From assembly GCA_965369995.1 (NCBI GenBank), contig CBDURO010000029.1, positions 1 to 19,910 on the forward strand: a stretch of DNA of 19,910 nt. Reading direction: 5' to 3'. The notes under the pieces were generated by a model. That model was given only the letters and a program-made list of their open reading frames with translations, was not told the origin of the DNA and ran no database searches. The position numbers and the translations under genes are program-made. Of the stretch, positions 16,462 to 19,910 are shown in pieces. How positions within the stretch are numbered: the first letter of the stretch is position 1; each line of letters opens with the position of its first letter. Source of the DNA: JAHJCW01 sp965369995. GTDB lineage: Bacteria > Fidelibacterota > Marinisomatia > Marinisomatales > JAHJCW01.

Positions 16462-16534
16462 TCCGGAGTAGCTCAGTTGGTAGAGCGAGTGGCTGTTAAC
16501 CACCAGGTCGGGGGTTCGAGTCCCTCCTCCGGAG
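16462..16534 (+). tRNA. tRNA-Asn (GUU anticodon)
   Basis: The full cloverleaf can be drawn in 73 bases. The acceptor stem TCCGGAG pairs with CTCCGGA, the D stem GCTC with GAGC and the T stem GGGGG with CCCTC (one G-T pair), with T loop TTCGAGT. The anticodon loop CTGTTAA gives GTT, which reads AAC/AAU asparagine codons. The anticodon stem has one mismatch at its top pair (A opposite C). The discriminator base is G. The 3' CCA is not encoded (CTA follows), so it must be added after transcription. No obvious terminator hairpin follows. Confidence 0.97.
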
Positions 16535-16589
16535 CTAGTTATAACATATTGATATTATATTATTTATACTCAATTAACATATCCATTAT

Positions 16590-17267
16590 TTAGCTTGCAA
16601 TAATACCATATATTGCGTGTTTCTTTCTTTTCTCTAATGCCCAAATTACATTTCCATAATCAAAGTGCCAGTATTCTTTTGGATCAACTACAAAATCTTC
16701 TTTATCAAAGAGACTTATAAGTAATTCTCTGTTCTTTCTTACTTGCGATGTAATATCGGGATGAAAGGGATAACATGTTTTATTTAGTTCTAAATGTAAT
16801 CCGTCATTATTCCCAAAATCCATTACGGCATCTTTTTTTAAATCATATATTAAGGCATCTACAGCCCCACCGGTTGAATGCATTGATTCTTCTTCCGGAG
16901 CAATAAAATAAGAAACTATATTACTTATTTCTTCTAATGATTTATTAGGATGATCTTTTTTTATAATTTTAACCCTTCTGTCCCGTAAAAGTTTTTGATG
17001 TGCAAATGATCTCCATACAGAACGAATAATCAGTATTTTATCTTTCTTATCTAAAATTTTACTTATTTGACCTATTTTATCAAAGACAGCTTTTCTGACC
17101 AGATATTTATAATCTTTTTTAACAGATGGCTCAAACATTAAATTAAATCCAGATTCTTTTAGACTAATTAACGGGGAATTGTCATCATTAATGATAATAG
17201 TTCGGATAAGTTGCTTTTGAAAACGGTCTAATCGTTCAACTAATTCACAATATTCTTTTGGAGTCAT
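16590..17267 (-). CDS. VanX/DdpX-like D-Ala-D-Ala dipeptidase (peptidase M15)
   Basis: This is a 225-residue zinc peptidase of the M15 D,D-dipeptidase type. The zinc ligands are in SMHSTGGAVD (H130 and D137), the SxHxxGxAxD motif of the family. Catalytic Glu198 and third ligand His201 are in EYWHF. Arg86 (SVWRS) matches the conserved substrate/transition-state arginine. The members hydrolyse D-Ala-D-Ala, in vancomycin resistance (VanX) or for peptidoglycan nutrient recycling (DdpX). No signal peptide is seen, so it is cytoplasmic. The usual length is about 200; there are about 25 extra residues. It follows the racemase by 3 bp and has no clear ribosome site, which suggests translational coupling. 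No VanA-like ligase or VanH is nearby, so recycling is more likely than resistance. Confidence 0.88.
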   Translation of the reverse strand: MTPKEYCELVERLDRFQKQLIRTIIINDDNSPLISLKESGFNLMFEPSVKKDYKYLVRKAVFDKIGQISKILDKKDKILIIRSVWRSFAHQKLLRDRRVKIIKKDHPNKSLEEISNIVSYFIAPEEESMHSTGGAVDALIYDLKKDAVMDFGNNDGLHLELNKTCYPFHPDITSQVRKNRELLISLFDKEDFVVDPKEYWHFDYGNVIWALEKRKKHAIYGIIAS

Positions 17268-17270
17268 AGG

Positions 17271-18326
17271 TTATTTATATTTTTTAATTATATATGGAGA
17301 GGTCATTGCTGAGAGTAATGCTCCGTAATTCAAATCAAACTCCAACTCATTTCCTACTTTTAATTCTAACTTCTTCACATCAACGACGAGATGGTCACTA
17401 CTTGCTCCTAAAATATCAATATCCAACATAGGAGTTAGACCTGAAACTAAAACATCTTGTAAACCAACTCCGAGTAAAATTCTTTTTGTTAAACCACGGT
17501 CAATAAATTTTGGTGTATTTCCAAAAGCATCCTGATAAACATTTCCATAGGGTAAAGAAGGCTTTGTTTTTGATTCAATAACTTCTGCAATTAAAGTAAA
17601 GGCATCCGTAAACAAATTTGGTATTGGTTTTCTATCAAGAGTTTCACATCCCAAAAATATGGATTCACCAAGTCTTATATTATTGACTTCACCCACATCC
17701 TTCGTTGACATGAACCAATTATAATTGGCAGAATTTCCTCCTGAAACATACTCTAATTTTAATTTGAACTTATCTTCAATATTTTTTGCAATTGAGGACA
17801 AAAGTTCCATTTTTTTTTCATCAGGTTTTATTCCCCCGAAACAAGCTAAATTTGTTCCGATACCTACTAACTCAATCCCTTTCAACCTTATTACTTCTTT
17901 AATGGCATTATCCAAATCAGACGGCATTATTCCTTCTCTTAAATCTCCCAACTCCACCATTAATATAATTTTATGTTTAGTATCTTGTTTTACTGCATAT
18001 TTTGAAAGCTCTTTAATTACAGAAAGTTCCGAATTAAGACTAATTCCAGCATACAGCACAACATCGTTCGCTTGACTATAAATAGTTCTTAGTAAGAGAA
18101 ATTGAGCTTGTATGCCTGCTTCACACATTTTCTCGATATTAACAATTCTTGAATCGGCAAGAATGTTTATTCCGCTTTTCACTAAAGTATTCGCAATCTT
18201 AGTATCTCCGCAAACTACTTTTGTAACTCCAATTACATCAATACCTTTTGAAGCATAAAGTTCTTTCAATCTTTTTGCATTATGGGCAATTTTTCCAAGG
18301 TTGATCTCTATTCTTGGGGTTAACAT
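17271..18326 (-). CDS. Alanine/ornithine-racemase-family PLP enzyme
   Basis: This is a 351-residue fold-type III PLP protein. PRIEINLGKIAHNAKRL opens the alanine-racemase-type barrel. PLP-binding K36 lies in GVTKVVCG, followed by the ADSRIVNI segment, MVELGDLREGI in the middle and the phosphate-binding region VSGGNSANY. The pattern fits the ornithine racemase (Orr)/YhfX branch better than classical Alr, and the C-terminal domain of Alr is replaced by a shorter beta region. It would racemise an amino acid (ornithine, alanine, lysine or other); specificity is not readable. It is the middle gene of a three-gene operon, 14 bp after the DUF1611 gene and 3 bp before the dipeptidase, which suggests a D-amino acid substrate made or released by its neighbours. 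Confidence 0.9.
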   Translation of the reverse strand: MLTPRIEINLGKIAHNAKRLKELYASKGIDVIGVTKVVCGDTKIANTLVKSGINILADSRIVNIEKMCEAGIQAQFLLLRTIYSQANDVVLYAGISLNSELSVIKELSKYAVKQDTKHKIILMVELGDLREGIMPSDLDNAIKEVIRLKGIELVGIGTNLACFGGIKPDEKKMELLSSIAKNIEDKFKLKLEYVSGGNSANYNWFMSTKDVGEVNNIRLGESIFLGCETLDRKPIPNLFTDAFTLIAEVIESKTKPSLPYGNVYQDAFGNTPKFIDRGLTKRILLGVGLQDVLVSGLTPMLDIDILGASSDHLVVDVKKLELKVGNELEFDLNYGALLSAMTSPYIIKKYK

Positions 18327-18340
18327 GTCAGAAATGCTTG

Positions 18341-19468
18341 CTATTGTTTTATCGGAAATACTTTAATTATAGGATTTTCAGGAATTGGAATTATTTTAAA
18401 TGTAGGTTTTTTCAATTTTGGAAATACTTCGAATAACTTTTTAACAAGTTTATCACAACCATGCCACAAGACATCGGTTGACGGTAGTTCAAAATTGTAT
18501 TCATATTCCAATATTGCCTTATCCACTTCGAGATCTGTCATGTCTTCATGATTGATAGTAATTGCGATTACCTTAGATTTAGAAAATATTTCTAATAAAT
18601 TGATCTCGCTCTCAAGTGTTGGCATGAGTATCTTTGGATAATCGCACCGATTCTTTCGTTTTGGAGGGTGTTGAATGATGATTGCATTCGGCATTGCTCC
18701 CCTTATAATTGCACTTGACGATGTAAACGCAGGATGACTAAGCGCGCCTTGCCCCTCAACAATTATAATGTCTGGTTTGTCATTTTCGTTGGCACAGACA
18801 ATTGCATTTTCCACTTCCCCAGTAGCAAAGCCAGATGTCAAAACATCAACTGCAATACCGTACTTCGCGCCTTGCAGAAGTCCGGTCTGTCCCGTTGCTA
18901 TAAATGATACGTTCAAACCTTCTTTTTTCAATGACTTAACAAGATTTACAGCTGTTGTTCTTTTACCAACCGCGCAATCTGTTCCTAGTACAGTTATTAC
19001 TGGAGTTTTAACATCATTGATTCTTCCTGAGAAATTATGTAATTCCTTTCTTGGGGGTGCTTTTCTTATATCAAAGATATTTACAGCATATTCATTTGCC
19101 TTTTGCATAAATTCTTTATCTTCGGTGAAAAACTCTGGTAGACCATTTATAATATTCATCCCTTTTTCCATTGCAGAAAAAATTATTTCTCTCTGCTTCT
19201 TATCAAGAAATGAAGCAAGGGGTGCAATACCATAGATAAAATAATCAGGTACCAACCCCAGGTTCTCTATCGCCTTATCGACACTTTCAAATACAGGTAT
19301 TCCATTTTTTATTCCATCAAGATATTCTCCTGCGTCTAAGCCCGCTTTTGTACTATCTATTAAACCAAGGATCTTATATTTTTCTGAATGTCGAGCAAGT
19401 CCGTTTGCAACCTTACCATCAAGTTTTCCAAATTCGTTTTCACTATATACTAATGCTTTATTTCCCAT
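18341..19468 (-). CDS. DUF1611 P-loop protein, DgcN-like (possible D-glutamate N-acetyltransferase)
   Basis: This is a 375-residue DUF1611-family protein. An N-terminal alpha/beta domain (about 1-150, with VPDYFIYGIAP) precedes a P-loop domain with the Walker A-like GTDCAVGKRTT at 162-172. EGQGALSHPAF and HPPKR-x-RCDYP follow as further family motifs. Members called DgcN take part in a D-glutamate catabolic pathway of marine bacteria, where they act as D-Glu N-acetyltransferase (family knowledge). Whether this protein has that activity is inference. The start is the ATG at 19468; upstream lies non-coding DNA with an inverted repeat. It begins the minus-strand operon with the racemase and the VanX-like dipeptidase. 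A dgcA-like or dipeptide epimerase gene, often its neighbour elsewhere, is not seen here. Confidence 0.86.
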   Translation of the reverse strand: MGNKALVYSENEFGKLDGKVANGLARHSEKYKILGLIDSTKAGLDAGEYLDGIKNGIPVFESVDKAIENLGLVPDYFIYGIAPLASFLDKKQREIIFSAMEKGMNIINGLPEFFTEDKEFMQKANEYAVNIFDIRKAPPRKELHNFSGRINDVKTPVITVLGTDCAVGKRTTAVNLVKSLKKEGLNVSFIATGQTGLLQGAKYGIAVDVLTSGFATGEVENAIVCANENDKPDIIIVEGQGALSHPAFTSSSAIIRGAMPNAIIIQHPPKRKNRCDYPKILMPTLESEINLLEIFSKSKVIAITINHEDMTDLEVDKAILEYEYNFELPSTDVLWHGCDKLVKKLFEVFPKLKKPTFKIIPIPENPIIKVFPIKQ

Positions 19469-19573
19469 GTGCGTGACTTTATCTTTCTAAAGTGCCGTTG
19501 TAAATATTGGCACGATTAATTTTCTTTTTTATCGAAAATGTTAATTGATTTTCTATACTTATTTAACTCGTCA

Positions 19574-19601
19574 ACGGTTATATTAAGCGATACTTAACCG
19601 T
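19574..19601. repeat. Inverted repeat upstream of the DUF1611 operon
   Basis: ACGGTTA (19574-19580) and TAACCGT (19595-19601) form a perfect 7-bp inverted repeat around a 14-bp core. The core offers a second, overlapping dyad TTAAG-CGATA-CTTAA, so the element can fold in two ways. It lies about 105-130 bp upstream of the DUF1611 start, a suitable distance for an operator or activator site; its role is unproven. Confidence 0.4.
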
Positions 19602-19856
19602 AATTCTATTTGCTAGAATCATTCAATTCAGTATTTATAACCTAAATAGTGGTTTTATTTCACATCGTTAATTACAATGGTGAAATTGGAATTGGTACTT
19701 AAAGTAGTAAATTTGGATAGTATTGTCTAAGGGAGGAGTAAAAAATACAAGGCAAAACCGTACCACATTTCCATAACCTATACATGTAATTTATAGCGGA
19801 ATATACTAAGAACCTATCTGATTAATTTTTATTACTTTGTTGGTAATATCATACCT

Positions 19857-19910
19857 TCAATTCAACACCTTTGTAACCCAAGTCCTACTAACACCTAAAT
19901 GCCTAGCTAA
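19857..19910 (-). pseudogene. Truncated helix-turn-helix coding remnant at the right edge
   Basis: On the minus strand the last bases of the window read LARHLGVSRTWVTKVLN and then a TGA stop. This is a clear helix-turn-helix of the LAxxLGVSRxxVTxxLN type found in recombinase-associated and ParB-like DNA-binding proteins. Those proteins usually continue past the recognition helix, and here the frame stops right after it. It is therefore either a broken gene or the short tail of a gene that begins outside the window. With 17 residues the call rests on the motif alone. Confidence 0.4.

Larger units (their letters stand above)
19469..19910. other. Right-end intergenic region
   Basis: This 442-bp AT-rich stretch has no intact gene. 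It holds the likely promoter region of the DUF1611 operon, a 28-bp inverted-repeat structure at 19574-19601 and a short coding remnant at the right edge (19857-19910, minus strand). A smaller GTGCC/GGCAC dyad at 19492-19513 is too weak to name. I found no confident promoter pair. Confidence 0.6.

Noticed and set aside
16590..17267. Vancomycin-resistance gene
   Set aside because: The VanX-like motifs are present, but no VanH, VanA/B ligase or VanRS genes are adjacent; the neighbours point to D-amino acid recycling.
19492..19513. GTGCC/GGCAC hairpin near the DUF1611 start
   Set aside because: The stem is only five base pairs with a 12-base loop, which is expected by chance.

Overview
The window is AT-rich, densely coded bacterial DNA. 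Three things point to the Bacteroidota/FCB side of the tree: a lipoprotein whose mature N-terminus carries the PPGGPVDETPPDI signature followed by a bacterial Ig-like domain, an EF-G-2-like GTPase, and a long SSS-family symporter. A Candidatus Marinimicrobia, Ignavibacteria or similar marine/environmental lineage would fit. The phylum is inferred from protein style only; there is no rRNA here. No CRISPR array, prophage or intact insertion sequence was seen.

Layout. (1) 1-605, plus strand: the C-terminal part of a PBP4-type D-Ala-D-Ala carboxypeptidase, cut by the left edge. (2) 617-6180, minus strand: a tight five-gene operon, in transcription order Lrp/AsnC regulator, an unusual long Cys/Met-type PLP enzyme, homoserine dehydrogenase, a second trans-sulfuration-type PLP enzyme and an aldehyde dehydrogenase. 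Gaps are 18 bp or less, and the first pair overlaps. It looks like a sulfur amino acid/homoserine module under local Lrp-type control. (3) 6360-16399, plus strand: a 10 kb run of nine or more closely spaced genes. They encode a quinone-oxidoreductase-like MDR protein, a cold-shock-like protein, a polysaccharide-deacetylase-like lipoprotein, an Ig-like lipoprotein, mannose-1-phosphate guanylyltransferase, an 86-residue protein, an EF-G-2-like GTPase, a HIT hydrolase, a 100-residue membrane protein and a Na+/solute symporter. (4) 16462-16534: tRNA-Asn(GUU) with a recognisable promoter. (5) 16590-19468, minus strand: three genes, a DUF1611/DgcN-like P-loop protein, an alanine/ornithine-racemase-family PLP protein and a VanX/DdpX-like M15 dipeptidase. 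Together they suggest handling of D-amino acids or peptidoglycan-derived peptides. (6) 19469-19910: mostly non-coding, with a 28-bp inverted-repeat structure and, at the right edge, a truncated helix-turn-helix coding remnant.

How they may work together. The left operon can be read as interconversion or breakdown of methionine, cystathionine or homoserine, with homoserine dehydrogenase and an aldehyde dehydrogenase handling the carbon skeletons. The right operon, with a D,D-dipeptidase-type enzyme, a racemase and a possible D-glutamate N-acyltransferase, is a plausible three-step route for reusing cell-wall D-amino acids. The most interesting candidates for an under-described system are these two operons and the translationally coupled small-membrane-protein/symporter pair.
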